A DNA stretch of 38,648 nucleotides, taken from NCBI GenBank assembly GCA_020425925.1, contig JAGQRB010000549.1, positions 1 through 38,648 of the forward strand, written 5' to 3'. The notes below the pieces were generated by a model. It was not told the DNA's origin. It did no database searches and was given only the letters and a program-made list of their open reading frames with translations. Both the position numbers and the translations under genes were made by a program. Position 1 is the stretch's first letter. Every line of letters begins with the position of its first letter. This DNA comes from Planctomycetota bacterium. Its GTDB lineage: Bacteria; Planctomycetota; UBA1135; UBA2386. Positions 7,970-16,714 of the stretch are shown piece after piece.

Positions 7970-8953
7970 CTACTTCTGCCGGCGCAGCACCGCGGCTTCG
8001 GCCTGCGGCGAACGGTGCTCCTTCAGCGCCGCTTCGACCGCCGCATCCTTGCCACCGACGCTGTCCAGCCGCAGCAGCAGCGCGAGCGCCGCGTCGGTGT
8101 TCGTTGCGCCGATCGCGCGCAGCACGACGGCGCGGTCCGCCGGATCGCGCAGCAGCGTCAGTCGGCGTTCGAGCGCTTCGGTCGCCTGCTCGCCGTGCAT
8201 CAGGTTCGCGATGCGACCGACGCAGCGGGCGAAGCGCGGGTCCTGCACCGGGCCGAGCGAGACCGAGAGCGTCTCGACCAGACCCTCGAGCCGCTGCTCG
8301 GCGCAGAGCTCGGCGAGCGCGACCTTGTAGTCGACGTCTTCGGTCTCGCCGGCGGCGCGGGCCAGGATCGCGCTCCACTGCGGCGCCGCGAGCACCAGCC
8401 GCAGATCGCCACGTTCGGTCAGCAGCCGGGCCGCCTCGGTGCGCACCGCCGGGTCGCCCTCGACCGCGACCGTCGCCAGCTCGCCGGCGGTCCGGGTCGC
8501 GGAGGCGCCGGCCTTGCCGCGCGCGATCACGGCGGCGAACCGCACGATCGGGTCCTCGTCGGGCGCGCTGCCGATCAGCGGATTGCTACCGGCCCAACCG
8601 ACCATCTTGTAGTACGGCCCTTCGCTCGCGGGCAGCCCGAGCCGCTCGGCCGTGACGCCGGCGCTCTTCAGGCAGTAGAGCCGCGACTGCCGCGGCGACG
8701 GCCGGTTGTGCATGCTGAGCGTCGGCCAGTCGAGCACGGTCACGGCGGTGTTGCCGTTGCTGCCGAAGACCTCCTGCACGATCTGCACGCGGTGGAGCAC
8801 GACGCGGTCGTCGTGGTTGCGTTTGCCGATCTGGCGGGCGACCGCGACCAGGTCGGCATCGCCGATGCCGCGGCGGAGGTCCTGCGCCGGCAGTGCGTTC
8901 GTCGCGACGGCCAGCGCGGCGGCGAGGAGTCGGAGGACGGTGGGGTTCTGCAT
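7970..8953 (-). CDS. Secreted HEAT-repeat-like protein
   Basis: This is 327 residues with signal peptide MQNPTVLRLLAAALAVATNA. From about residue 140 onward the sequence is made of short helical pairs with the spacing of HEAT/PBS repeats, such as EDPIVRFAAVIARG, GDPAVRTEAARLL and RDPADRAVVLRAIGA, ending in a charged helix. Such scaffolds usually bind other proteins. The N-terminal half (SNGNTAVTVLDWPTLSMHN region) is not recognised. It begins one base after the stop of the metzincin-like lipoprotein, so the two are almost certainly one operon. A chaperone or inhibitor role for the neighbouring protease-like protein is possible but is pure inference. Confidence 0.82.
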   Translation of the reverse strand: MQNPTVLRLLAAALAVATNALPAQDLRRGIGDADLVAVARQIGKRNHDDRVVLHRVQIVQEVFGSNGNTAVTVLDWPTLSMHNRPSPRQSRLYCLKSAGVTAERLGLPASEGPYYKMVGWAGSNPLIGSAPDEDPIVRFAAVIARGKAGASATRTAGELATVAVEGDPAVRTEAARLLTERGDLRLVLAAPQWSAILARAAGETEDVDYKVALAELCAEQRLEGLVETLSVSLGPVQDPRFARCVGRIANLMHGEQATEALERRLTLLRDPADRAVVLRAIGATNTDAALALLLRLDSVGGKDAAVEAALKEHRSPQAEAAVLRRQK

Positions 8954-8954
8954 G

Positions 8955-10763
8955 TCAGTTGCCGTAGAAGACCTGCTCGCGCAGGTAGGCCAGGTTGAGC
9001 GAATTGAACGTCGAGAGCGGATTGACGGTCGAGCTGTAGGTGAGCGAAGGGCTCATCACGTTCGTCGCCCCCGCCGGGAACAGGCTGGTGTTGCGGATGT
9101 GGCCGTCCGACGAGCCCGGGAAGTTGCCGGTGTCGTTGCCGTAGAGGCCGTTCGGCATCGCGCCGTTCTGCACCAGGCCCATGGAGTGGCCGCACTCGTG
9201 CGCGATGATCACGGCGGTGAAGCGCGCGAAGTCGGCGAGCGCCGTATCGAGCAGCGTCTTGCGACTGTCGTTGACGGCGCCGTCGAGGCGCTGGCAGTCG
9301 TCGGCATCGCCGCCGAGCGGGGTGCCGCCGAGCGCGGGCGCCAGGCCGCCGAACGTCATGCGGAACGCGCTCGCCGCCGGCGGGCCGAGGCCGGCGTCGG
9401 CGATGGTGTGCAGGAAGATGCCGAGGCGGATGCCGCCGAAGTCGGTCAGCGTGTCGTCGTCCTGCGTCGTGTTCGATTCGTCGAAGATCGCGACACCGAG
9501 CACACCCGGTGAGCTCGCCGAGCCCGCGACGCTGATCTGCGAGTAGCCGAACGAGTTGTAGGACAGGCTCGACTGCGAGCCGAACGAGCCGGCCGGCTGC
9601 GTCAGCGTGAAGCCGATGTTGGCGCCGGAGTAGAGCGTGGCGAGATCGGCGAGCAGGTTGGCCTTGTAGACGTCCTGGGCCTTGGCGTTGACGCCGCCGA
9701 CGCAGGCGCCGTTCTGCGCGACCGGCACCGTGGCGTTGAGGCCGATGATCCGGAGGATGTCCTCGAAGTCGCTGACGCCGTTGGCGCCGGTCGAGACGTC
9801 GACCGAGACGCCGCCGGTGATCGAGCTCGTGGAGAACGACTCGACGTCGCGCGTGAAGTCGAGGAACCAGACCTGGCTCGGATTGACGGCGGTCTCGAAC
9901 GGCCGCAGCGGATCGACGAACGCGCGCGAGGTCGCCGCGAAGGTCACCGCGCTCGACGCCAGGCCGGTGTCGTCGACGACGGTGCAGCTCAGCGTGAACG
10001 CGGTCCCGGGGAACGTGACCGTCGTCGGCACCAGGAAGCTCGCGGTCGTCGCGCTGCTGCCCTGCAGCGTCAGCACGGGCACCAGGTTCGCGCCGGCGGC
10101 CTGCGTTCCGGCGGTGGTCGTGGCGACCGAGACGTTCGCCGTGATCACCGCGTTGGTGGCGGTGACGCCGGTGTTGTCGGCGAACGTGAGGTCGATGGTC
10201 CAGCCGTTCGGCGGCACCTGCAGCGTGCCGCCGGCGGTGCCGGTGCCGTTGAGCTCGCCGTCGATCGCCGCGATGGTGACGTTCGAGAGCGTCGGCGCGA
10301 CGCCGTCGCTGGTGCCGATGACGACGGCGGTGCCGGCTTCGCCGAGCTTGCCGGTGGCGTCCGCGATCGCATCGTTCGCGGCCGAGAGTGTGATCGTCGT
10401 GGTGCCGGGCGTGAACGTGACGCCACTGCCGAGCGTCACGGTGATCGAACGCGCGTTGGTCGCGGTCGGCACCGCGGTGACGTCGCCGAGCGTGCCGCCG
10501 CCGGACAACGTCACGTCGGCGTCGGTCAGCAACGTGCTGGCGCGCACCGCGACGTCCTCGGAGAACGTCAGCAGCAGGGTCTCGCCGGCCTGCGGGGTGC
10601 CGCCGCCGACGTAGGCCGCGGCGACGATCGTTGGCGCCGCGTTCGGTGCGCCGCCGCCGCCGCCGCTGCTGCAGCCGGCGAACAGGGCGAGGGCCGCGAG
10701 TGCGGCCGACGGCACGAAGACGGCGGGAAACCGCTCTGGTAAGGGTCGTTCGGTTCCGATCAT
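8955..10763 (-). CDS. Metzincin-like lipoprotein with Ig-like (SbsA/Big_5) domain
   Basis: From the ATG at 10761-10763 this is 602 residues. MIGTERPLPERFPAVFVPSA leads to a lipobox (LFAGC) and a Ser/Gly-rich linker (GCSSGGGGG). Residues about 48-145 look like a Big_5/SbsA Ig-like domain (LLTFSEDVAV, then VTFTPGTTTITLSAANDAI), followed by a second beta-rich domain. The C-terminal third carries HECGHSMGLVQN (H522, E523, H526, G529) and a Met-turn-like NVMSPS, the layout of metzincin zinc proteases. The usual third ligand (His or Asp, three residues after the Gly) is Gln532. The frame extends upstream by 71 residues of Arg/Pro-rich, non-export-like sequence that overlaps the divergent gene, so I reject that extension. 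It is the first gene of a three-gene operon of exported proteins. Activity is uncertain. Confidence 0.85.
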   Translation of the reverse strand: MIGTERPLPERFPAVFVPSAALAALALFAGCSSGGGGGAPNAAPTIVAAAYVGGGTPQAGETLLLTFSEDVAVRASTLLTDADVTLSGGGTLGDVTAVPTATNARSITVTLGSGVTFTPGTTTITLSAANDAIADATGKLGEAGTAVVIGTSDGVAPTLSNVTIAAIDGELNGTGTAGGTLQVPPNGWTIDLTFADNTGVTATNAVITANVSVATTTAGTQAAGANLVPVLTLQGSSATTASFLVPTTVTFPGTAFTLSCTVVDDTGLASSAVTFAATSRAFVDPLRPFETAVNPSQVWFLDFTRDVESFSTSSITGGVSVDVSTGANGVSDFEDILRIIGLNATVPVAQNGACVGGVNAKAQDVYKANLLADLATLYSGANIGFTLTQPAGSFGSQSSLSYNSFGYSQISVAGSASSPGVLGVAIFDESNTTQDDDTLTDFGGIRLGIFLHTIADAGLGPPAASAFRMTFGGLAPALGGTPLGGDADDCQRLDGAVNDSRKTLLDTALADFARFTAVIIAHECGHSMGLVQNGAMPNGLYGNDTGNFPGSSDGHIRNTSLFPAGATNVMSPSLTYSSTVNPLSTFNSLNLAYLREQVFYGN

Positions 10764-11373
10764 GACGGCAATGGGCAGATGGGGATTGTTCTCGGCGCTG
10801 TCGTACCTGGAGCGCGACGGCCGCGATGCCCGACGGACCGTGCGCGCCGATGGCCGGCCGCTGCGGCGCCCGCTCGGCAACTGGTCGGAGTCGGCGCGAG
10901 CCGAGGTCCGCCGACTGCGATCGGCGCGCCGCCAGCCGGTCTGGCCGCGGGTGTTGGGGTGGTCGTTGTCGAGCATGGCGCTCGTCGCCGCCGTGTGGGG
11001 GGAGTATCCGATGCCACGGCCGGCTCAGGTTGGTATATCGGCCGCGCCCGCGAGTTCCCTTGCGTCGAACGAAAGCGGTGGGCGGGATTCCGTGACGGTG
11101 GCGATCGCGGCAATCGGCCCGTTCGGTCCCGGCGAAGGCGTGCCCGAGACCTTCGGCTGGCACACTGCCGCGCCGCCGCCGTTCGAGCTCGTCGTGCTCG
11201 ACGCCGCCTACCGCGAGATCGGCCGGGTAGCGGCGATCGACCAGTGTTCGGTGCGACCGGACACAGCGCTGGCGGAGCGACTCGGCAGCGGCGGCACGTT
11301 CCATTGGTTCGTGCTCGCCGAGGCACAGCAAGGAGTGGTCCGAAGCCCCCTGACGGCCTTCGAAATTCGCTAG
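10762..11373 (+). CDS. One-pass membrane protein upstream of a Ser/Thr kinase
   Basis: This 203-residue protein has a very basic cytoplasmic N-terminus (about residues 1-62, many Arg), one transmembrane helix (about 64-80, VLGWSLSSMALVAAVWG), and an external domain. The C-terminal portion (FELVVLDAAYREIGRV, then GGTFHWFVLAEAQ and SPLTAFEIR) has the beta-sandwich pattern seen outside the membrane in many anti-sigma-like or sensor proteins. There is no zinc-finger His/Cys motif at the N-terminus. A second Met at 10771 may be the start instead. The ATG at 10762 overlaps the ATG of the divergent lipoprotein gene. It precedes the kinase by 125 bases on the same strand, so a membrane input or output partner of that kinase is a fair inference. 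No named family. Confidence 0.7.
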   Translation: MTAMGRWGLFSALSYLERDGRDARRTVRADGRPLRRPLGNWSESARAEVRRLRSARRQPVWPRVLGWSLSSMALVAAVWGEYPMPRPAQVGISAAPASSLASNESGGRDSVTVAIAAIGPFGPGEGVPETFGWHTAAPPPFELVVLDAAYREIGRVAAIDQCSVRPDTALAERLGSGGTFHWFVLAEAQQGVVRSPLTAFEIR

Positions 11374-11498
11374 TTCGAACTCCCGGTAGCACCGTCCGAA
11401 CGGCCAGCCGAGCGGGCGTAACTCAACTTGACGGAAGGGGATACCGAAGAGTGCGTCGCGGGGACGACTCCCCCGCGCACGCAACTGGGATTCACTGG

Positions 11499-12428
11499 AT
11501 GATGAAGCTAGCGGTCGGGGAAGTCCTACACGGCTACCGGATCACACGTTTCCTCGGGCGGGGCGGCTTCGCGTCGGTCTACCTGGCGCAGAACGAGGAG
11601 ACCGGGAACAAGGTGGCGATCAAGGTAGGTGCATCGACAGGCGGGGGGCGACAGGTCACCCGTCTGCTCGAGGTCACGTCGCGGCGCACGCCCGAGGGCA
11701 TCAGCCCGGACGAGCTGCCCGCCGAGGCGGTGTTCATCGAGCCGCAGGGGGTGCGGATCGATCTGTTCGACGCCGCCGAGATCCGGGCGATGCTGCAGAC
11801 CGAGGGCGACCTGCTCGCGGCTGGAGCGAGCGACAACATGGTGTCGCTGCTCGATCGCATCACGGTCGACGGCGAACCGGTGTTGGTGCTCGAGTACGTC
11901 CGCGGCAAGACGCTGCGCGAGAAGATCCGCAGCCTCGAAGGGATCCACCTCAACTGGTTCCTGGCGATGGTGCGCGCGCTGCTCGCGATGAAGGAGAGCG
12001 GCGCACTCGACTACCACGGCGACCTCAAGCCGGAGAACGTGATCGTCAAGCCGAGCGGCAAGGTGGTCATGCTCGATCCGGCGATGCGCCGGCCGGACAG
12101 CCGCATCGTCACGACGACGCCGCACTACAACCCGCTGCTGCTCACCGAGAGCAAGGCGGACGTGATGGCGATCGGCATCATGATCTACGAGATCCTCACC
12201 GGCACCCTGCCGTTCGACGAGGTGCCGTGGGAGTTCGCCGGCCAGCAGAGCGGCGGCGAGACGCAGCGGCTGTCGCTGAGCTTCTTCTTCAGCTACAGCC
12301 CGCCGCACGTGCTCAACCCGAAGACGCCGGAAGATCTCGAGAAGATCATCTACCGCTGCATCACGGTGAAGGACTACGGCCTGCACGAGCTGCGCAGCGA
12401 CCTCGAGTCCTTCATCAGCAAGGTCTGA
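11499..12428 (+). CDS. Cytoplasmic Ser/Thr protein kinase (Hanks type)
   Basis: This is a 309-residue kinase with no transmembrane segment and no accessory domain. The Gly-loop GRGGFASVY is at 20-28 and the beta-3 lysine K42 in VAIK. An insert of about 50 residues separates beta-3 from the helix-C region (LQTEGDLLA). The catalytic loop HGDLKPEN is at 173-180 with D175, K177 and N180; it has Gly where many kinases have Arg. The metal-binding motif is DPA (D193) rather than DFG. The key Lys and both Asp are present, so activity is likely, but the missing RD arginine suggests no activation-loop phosphorylation switch. Two adjacent ATGs open the gene; the first is used here. The frame is open far upstream but those residues do not look like a kinase. 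It follows the one-pass membrane protein gene. Confidence 0.9.
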   Translation: MMKLAVGEVLHGYRITRFLGRGGFASVYLAQNEETGNKVAIKVGASTGGGRQVTRLLEVTSRRTPEGISPDELPAEAVFIEPQGVRIDLFDAAEIRAMLQTEGDLLAAGASDNMVSLLDRITVDGEPVLVLEYVRGKTLREKIRSLEGIHLNWFLAMVRALLAMKESGALDYHGDLKPENVIVKPSGKVVMLDPAMRRPDSRIVTTTPHYNPLLLTESKADVMAIGIMIYEILTGTLPFDEVPWEFAGQQSGGETQRLSLSFFFSYSPPHVLNPKTPEDLEKIIYRCITVKDYGLHELRSDLESFISKV

Positions 12429-12513
12429 GTCCGGAGTCGGAGGCGCCGCGCTGCGCCCTGTTGCGCATGGTGGCGCGGCCTCCGGGCGCGGAGAATCGGC
12501 ACCCTCGAGCAAC

Positions 12514-12518
12514 GGAGG
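12514..12518 (+). promoter_or_regulatory. Shine-Dalgarno site (GGAGG)
   Basis: GGAGG lies ten bases before the ATG at 12529. A GAGAAT hexamer at 12491-12496 could serve as its -10. This start is leadered, unlike several others in the window, so two kinds of translation start coexist. Confidence 0.55.
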
Positions 12519-12528
12519 TGCAGTTCTC

Positions 12529-13341
12529 ATGCGCACGCGTTCTCTGCTCCACGTCGCCGTCGCGGCGACTCTCACGCCCGTCGCGCTCGCCCAGGACTGG
12601 GTCGGCAGCTGGTCGGTCAGCCCGATGAGCTACACCTGTCCGAACGTCAACTACACGGTCGACCGGCTCGAGATCGCGCCATCGGGCGCGAACCAGGCGT
12701 CGATCCGGCTGCTGCCCTCGTTCCCGGTGGTGCCGCTGCTGGCGAGCGTCAGCGGCAACACGCTCACGGCGCACTATTCGGAGCCCGGGCTCTGTGCGAT
12801 CGACTACTCGCTCTCGATCACCTTCCCCGACCCGTATTCGTGCATCGGCACGCTCGACGTCGACTTCCACGGCTGGTGGTGCGCCTGCAGCCATCAGATC
12901 CAGATGGTGGCCGGCAACCGCGTCGTCACGGCGACCTATCTGGTGATCGGCCCGGCCTGCAGCGGCAGCCTCGGCGAGACCCGTCTCGTCCCGCAGAACT
13001 GGCCGTTGCTCGGCACGACGTTCCGGATGGATGCCGACAACCTGCCGCAGGGCTTCGCGTTGCTCGTGCACGGCTACAGCGACAGCGTCTGGGCACTCGG
13101 CACCCTGCCGGCGCCGCTCGACGGCTTCGGCATGCCGGGGTGCACGGCCCGGGTGAGCGTCGACGCGATCGAGTTCCTCGCCGGCACCGGCACCACGGCG
13201 ACCTGGACGCTCGCCGTGCCGAACGCGCCGGAGCTCCTCGGTCTGCGTTGGCACCAGCAGGCGTTCGTACCCGATCCGGGGTTCAACGCCGCCGGTGCCG
13301 TCGCCTCGCAGGCGCGGACGCTCGTGATCGGCAACCAGTAG
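12529..13341 (+). CDS. Secreted protein with shared C-terminal domain
   Basis: This is 270 residues with signal peptide MRTRSLLHVAVAATLTPVALA. The mature N-terminal half is short and Cys-rich (SYTCPNVNY, DPYSCIG, WWCACSH), with a lipocalin-like run of strands beginning WVGSWSVSP; I do not name a family. The C-terminal 115 residues (from WPLLGTTFRMD to VIGNQ) match the domain shared with other exported proteins in this window, including MPGCTARV and the late segment LRWHQQAFVPDPGFNAAG. The gene has its own leader: GGAGG at 12514-12518, ten bases before the ATG. It lies 100 bases after the kinase stop and faces the next gene across 15 bases. An extracellular structural or binding role is likely but unproven. 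Confidence 0.85.
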   Translation: MRTRSLLHVAVAATLTPVALAQDWVGSWSVSPMSYTCPNVNYTVDRLEIAPSGANQASIRLLPSFPVVPLLASVSGNTLTAHYSEPGLCAIDYSLSITFPDPYSCIGTLDVDFHGWWCACSHQIQMVAGNRVVTATYLVIGPACSGSLGETRLVPQNWPLLGTTFRMDADNLPQGFALLVHGYSDSVWALGTLPAPLDGFGMPGCTARVSVDAIEFLAGTGTTATWTLAVPNAPELLGLRWHQQAFVPDPGFNAAGAVASQARTLVIGNQ

Positions 13342-13356
13342 GATGCCGCGTGCCGG

Positions 13357-15705
13357 TCACTTCACGAGCGGCACCGACAATCGGTAGCTCGAGTAGATGC
13401 GACCGTCGGTCGGATCGAGGAACCAGTCCTGCGTGTGCAGCGTGAACGCCGGCACGAACTCGGGCAGCGGCACGTTCCAGTCGGCGGTCGCCCCGATCGC
13501 GAGCGGCAGGGCGCCGATGAAGCCGGCGCCGTTGTCGATCAGCAGGCGACAGCCTGCGCCGACCGAGGGATCGAAGATGCCGACGTTGGCGGTCGCGGTC
13601 GACAGCAGCAGGAAGTGCAGCGTGCCCGCCGGCGTGCCCTCGACGACGACGTGGCCGAACTCGTTGCCGATCTGCTGGTCGTTGTCGGGGATGACGTTGT
13701 CGTTCGCATCGCGGCCTTCCCAGCGCGGCAGGATCGGCCGGCAGGTCGGGCCGCCGAGCATCGTCGCCGCCTCGGCCGGGTAGTCGAGGTAGCGGCCGAA
13801 CACCGCGTTGGCGGCACCGTCGAGCGGGACGCCGTAGGCGAACGGGAAGTGATTGCCGTCGTCGTCGTAGCAGATGCCGCCGAGGCCGTTGTGGGTCGAG
13901 CCGACCGGGATGAACGACACGAACCCGGTCTCGAGCAGGTTGCCGGTCATGCCGACGCGGTGGACGCGGATGTAGCTGTCGATCACGTCGAGATCGAGGA
14001 TCGTCCACTGCGAGTCGGTGTCGGCGTCGTAGGCGACATCGCCGATGATCATCTGCTGCGTCATGCCGGGGCCGTGGAACACCACCGGCGGCTGCGACAC
14101 CGGCGCGCCGCCGTTCGGCCAGTCGAAGCGTTCCGCGACCATGCTGCGGCCGAGCTGTGCGGCGGCCTTCGGGACGCCGAGCCGGCGGAGATCGCCGTAG
14201 GCGACGAGATAGCGCCCGCGCTGGCCCTCGACCTTCGGGCCGAGGCGGTGGGTGTCGTTGTCGGCGCTGCCGGTGGCCTCGAACAGGCCGGCCGAGGTGT
14301 CGTCGTCGAACACCTGCGTGCCGATCACGTCCCAGTCGCGCGCGATCGGCAGCGGCGAGTCGTAGCGCTGCCAGACCGCGATCCAGCGCGCGGGTCCGCC
14401 CTCCTGGCCTTCGCTGATCTTCGTGATCGACGGGAAGTCGTGATCATTGCCGGCACCCGAGATCCGGTACGGGGTGCCGAGCACGTTGGTCGTTCCGGCG
14501 CCGGCGACGTCGATGGTCTGAGCCCAGACCGTCGTCGAGTCGGTCGGCGTCGCCGGTGCGCTGTCGTCGAGCTGGTAGACGCACATCGCCTTGGTCCCGA
14601 CTGCCGCGGCGCCCGACTCGTCGTAGGTCTCGAGACCGCCGATATCGGCGAACCACATGTTGTCGGTGCCCGGGTTCGGTACGAACTCGATGTAGGTGTT
14701 GAGCACGCCCGAACCCGTCGGCTGGATCCAGTAGCGCAGGTTCATCTCGGGCAGTGCCCGGCTCGTGACCATGACCCAGTCGCGCGCCGGCCCGACGTTG
14801 CAGATGCGCACGTTGTGGATGCCCCACCAGTTGGTGTCGGCCCAGACGATCGTGCCGACCGGCGCGGTCGTGAAGTCGTCGGGGAACTCGTGCACCCAGG
14901 CGTCCTGGTCGACCGCCGAGACGTGCCGCAGGAAGCAGACCGCGAGTTTGTTCGAGAAGTCGTCGCGCGCGATGTCGACCGAGTCGGGATCGTCGGTGCC
15001 GTGGGTCGCGAGCGTGGTCGGCGCCAGCAGCGGGTCGACGACCAGCGGGAACGTCGCGTCCGCGAGACGCGCCGCCGGGATCTGCAGCGTCAGGCGGTCG
15101 CCGTCGAGGGTCGTGTCGACGGCGTAGCGCCGGCCGATCGCGTCGACCGCGACCGCTTCGCCGTAGGTCACCAGCACGGCGCCCGCCGGATCGGCGAACG
15201 CGATCTCGCTGCCGTGCTGCCGCGGTGCGAGGTTGCCACCGAAGCGGCCCTCGATGCGAAGGTCGCCCGGGGCCCGCTCGGCGATCACGAACGTCTGCTC
15301 GAGGCCGTCGAGCAGCACGTCGTAGGCCTCGATCAGCCGGCCGAAGCGGTACTCGTAGCGATAGTCGTCGTGGCCGTGGCGCGGTGGCGCGATGCCGAGC
15401 AGATCGACCTCGCCGAGCCGCGCGGCTTCGGTGCGCCAGCTCAGCGTGCGCGTGACCGGGTAGTCGCGGCCGAGGTACGGCACGAACACCATGCCGTCGT
15501 GGAACGCGACCTTGTAGTCGGCGCCCGTCGCCCAGGTGCCGTAGGGGCCCCCGACCGGATCGTCGGGTGCGGTGTGGATCGGGGTGACGCTCGGGACGAT
15601 CCGTCCGGGCGCTTGTCCAGGGAGCGGCACGGCCGCCGCGAAGCCGACGCAAGTCGTTATGGCTGCGATGAATGAGAGTGAACGACGCGGGCGGGTGTGG
15701 TTCAT
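13357..15705 (-). CDS. Large secreted surface-type protein
   Basis: This is 782 residues with signal peptide MNHTRPRRSLSFIAAITTCV, probably cut near residue 30. The first 200 mature residues (YKVAFHDGMVFVPYLGRD, VDLLGIAPPRHGHDD, FPLVVDPLLAP) resemble the N-terminal part of many bacterial surface proteins that end a beta domain with a 'PLVVDP' strand. The middle (about 230-660) contains repeated strand pairs with Trp/Asp turns (WIAVWQRYD, RYLVAYGDLR, DSQWTILDLDV), suggesting a beta-propeller-like fold. The C-terminal 90 residues (FDPSVGAGCRLLI to the end) resemble the shared C-terminal domain. The start has GAGG ten bases upstream. It follows the coiled-coil secreted gene on the same strand, with 87 bases between. 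No enzyme motif is seen. Confidence 0.86.
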   Translation of the reverse strand: MNHTRPRRSLSFIAAITTCVGFAAAVPLPGQAPGRIVPSVTPIHTAPDDPVGGPYGTWATGADYKVAFHDGMVFVPYLGRDYPVTRTLSWRTEAARLGEVDLLGIAPPRHGHDDYRYEYRFGRLIEAYDVLLDGLEQTFVIAERAPGDLRIEGRFGGNLAPRQHGSEIAFADPAGAVLVTYGEAVAVDAIGRRYAVDTTLDGDRLTLQIPAARLADATFPLVVDPLLAPTTLATHGTDDPDSVDIARDDFSNKLAVCFLRHVSAVDQDAWVHEFPDDFTTAPVGTIVWADTNWWGIHNVRICNVGPARDWVMVTSRALPEMNLRYWIQPTGSGVLNTYIEFVPNPGTDNMWFADIGGLETYDESGAAAVGTKAMCVYQLDDSAPATPTDSTTVWAQTIDVAGAGTTNVLGTPYRISGAGNDHDFPSITKISEGQEGGPARWIAVWQRYDSPLPIARDWDVIGTQVFDDDTSAGLFEATGSADNDTHRLGPKVEGQRGRYLVAYGDLRRLGVPKAAAQLGRSMVAERFDWPNGGAPVSQPPVVFHGPGMTQQMIIGDVAYDADTDSQWTILDLDVIDSYIRVHRVGMTGNLLETGFVSFIPVGSTHNGLGGICYDDDGNHFPFAYGVPLDGAANAVFGRYLDYPAEAATMLGGPTCRPILPRWEGRDANDNVIPDNDQQIGNEFGHVVVEGTPAGTLHFLLLSTATANVGIFDPSVGAGCRLLIDNGAGFIGALPLAIGATADWNVPLPEFVPAFTLHTQDWFLDPTDGRIYSSYRLSVPLVK

Positions 15706-15792
15706 GTTCGAGGTCCTCGACGCGGCGTATCCGTCGGAACGGAGTGGTCGACGTCAACGGAGCGTCGCGGCGACCGCGAACCGGACGGCCGG

Positions 15793-16713
15793 CTAGCGGC
15801 GCGCCGCGGCCTTCAAGCGCGCGACTTCGGCCTGGAGTCGTTGCACCGTGGCCTCGAGCTCGGCGATGCGGGCCTGCAGCGCGGCCTCGGCCGGCTGGGG
15901 GGCGGCGGCGGCTCGCGGGATCGCGGCTGCCTTCGCCGGCGCCCCCTGAACCGGAGCGTCGCGCTCGGCGAACGTCGAGCTCGCCGCGGCCCGACTCGCC
16001 CAGTGCATCGCGCCCTTCAGGTCGCGCAGCCCGACCGCATCGATCTCGTTCCAGCTCGGCACGCGCTCGCTCGCGAGGTAGAGCTTGACGCGCTCGATGA
16101 CGAAGCCGACCGGCAGATCGACGCGCAGCACGTTGCCGTCCTGTCGGCTCGGACCGACCGCCGGATTGGACCACAGCTCGAGCTCGTCACCCTGCGGCGT
16201 GAAGATCGCGATCGAGGCGATCGCACCGGGCCGGTAGGTCTCGTGGATCTCGATCGCCGCGAGCCGCACCGGCTCGAGGTACTCGAGCAGCAGCCATTCG
16301 CCGGGATCGTCCTGGCCGCGCGTCGCCCAGGCGGTGACGTGATCCCCCGGTGCCGGCGTGTTCGGCATTCCACACGCCGCCTCGGGGCCCCAATTGCGAT
16401 CCTGCGCGACATGGTCGGGGCCGTCGCGGAAGACGAACCAGTAGGGTCGCTGCCAGACCCAGTAACCCGCGGGGATGTCGCGGGTGCCGCGATAGGCTGC
16501 CGTCGCCGGCTTGGCGCCGGCCTCGTGGTGTTCGCCCAGCGTCGGCTCGTCGGCGCGGAACTGTCTCAGCAGCATCCCGTAGCGGCCCTCGGCACGCGCG
16601 GCGCGGACGGCGGCGAACAGCGCCGTGGTCTTGTCCGCCTCACCGCTCTGCGCCGGCGCCGGCGCCGGGCCGATCGCGAGCAGTGCGAGCAGGGTGAGCG
16701 GGAGCGCGCGCAA
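15793..16713 (-). CDS. Secreted discoidin-like protein with C-terminal coiled coil
   Basis: This is 306 residues. The signal peptide MRALPLTLLALLAIGPAPAPA is followed by a short helical region. The central part (about 105-225) fits a galactose-binding-like/discoidin domain as found in planctomycete secreted proteins: VTAWATRGQDDPGEWLLLEYLEPV, IEIHETYRPGAIASI, then an ending with VERVKLYL-like strands. The last 50 residues (LQARIAELEATVQRLQAEV) form a clear heptad coiled coil, so the protein may oligomerise. It begins one base after the cysteine dioxygenase stop, hence same operon, although a functional link between the two is not obvious. Ligand unknown. Confidence 0.82.
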   Translation of the reverse strand: MRALPLTLLALLAIGPAPAPAQSGEADKTTALFAAVRAARAEGRYGMLLRQFRADEPTLGEHHEAGAKPATAAYRGTRDIPAGYWVWQRPYWFVFRDGPDHVAQDRNWGPEAACGMPNTPAPGDHVTAWATRGQDDPGEWLLLEYLEPVRLAAIEIHETYRPGAIASIAIFTPQGDELELWSNPAVGPSRQDGNVLRVDLPVGFVIERVKLYLASERVPSWNEIDAVGLRDLKGAMHWASRAAASSTFAERDAPVQGAPAKAAAIPRAAAAPQPAEAALQARIAELEATVQRLQAEVARLKAAARR

Positions 16714-16714
16714 G

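Noticed and set aside
10764..10976. 71-residue N-terminal extension of the metzincin-like lipoprotein
   Set aside because: It is Arg/Ser-rich, would bury the lipoprotein signal, and overlaps the divergent gene.
11428..11456. TTGACG as a classical -35 for the kinase gene
   Set aside because: No -10-like hexamer occurs 16-18 bases downstream, and the distance to the ATG is not supported by other signals.
13435..15675. 746-codon open frame on the plus strand opposite the large secreted protein
   Set aside because: It is an antisense shadow of high-GC third positions. It is rich in Arg/Val/Asp with no signal peptide or domain, while the minus-strand frame has a signal peptide and coherent beta structure.
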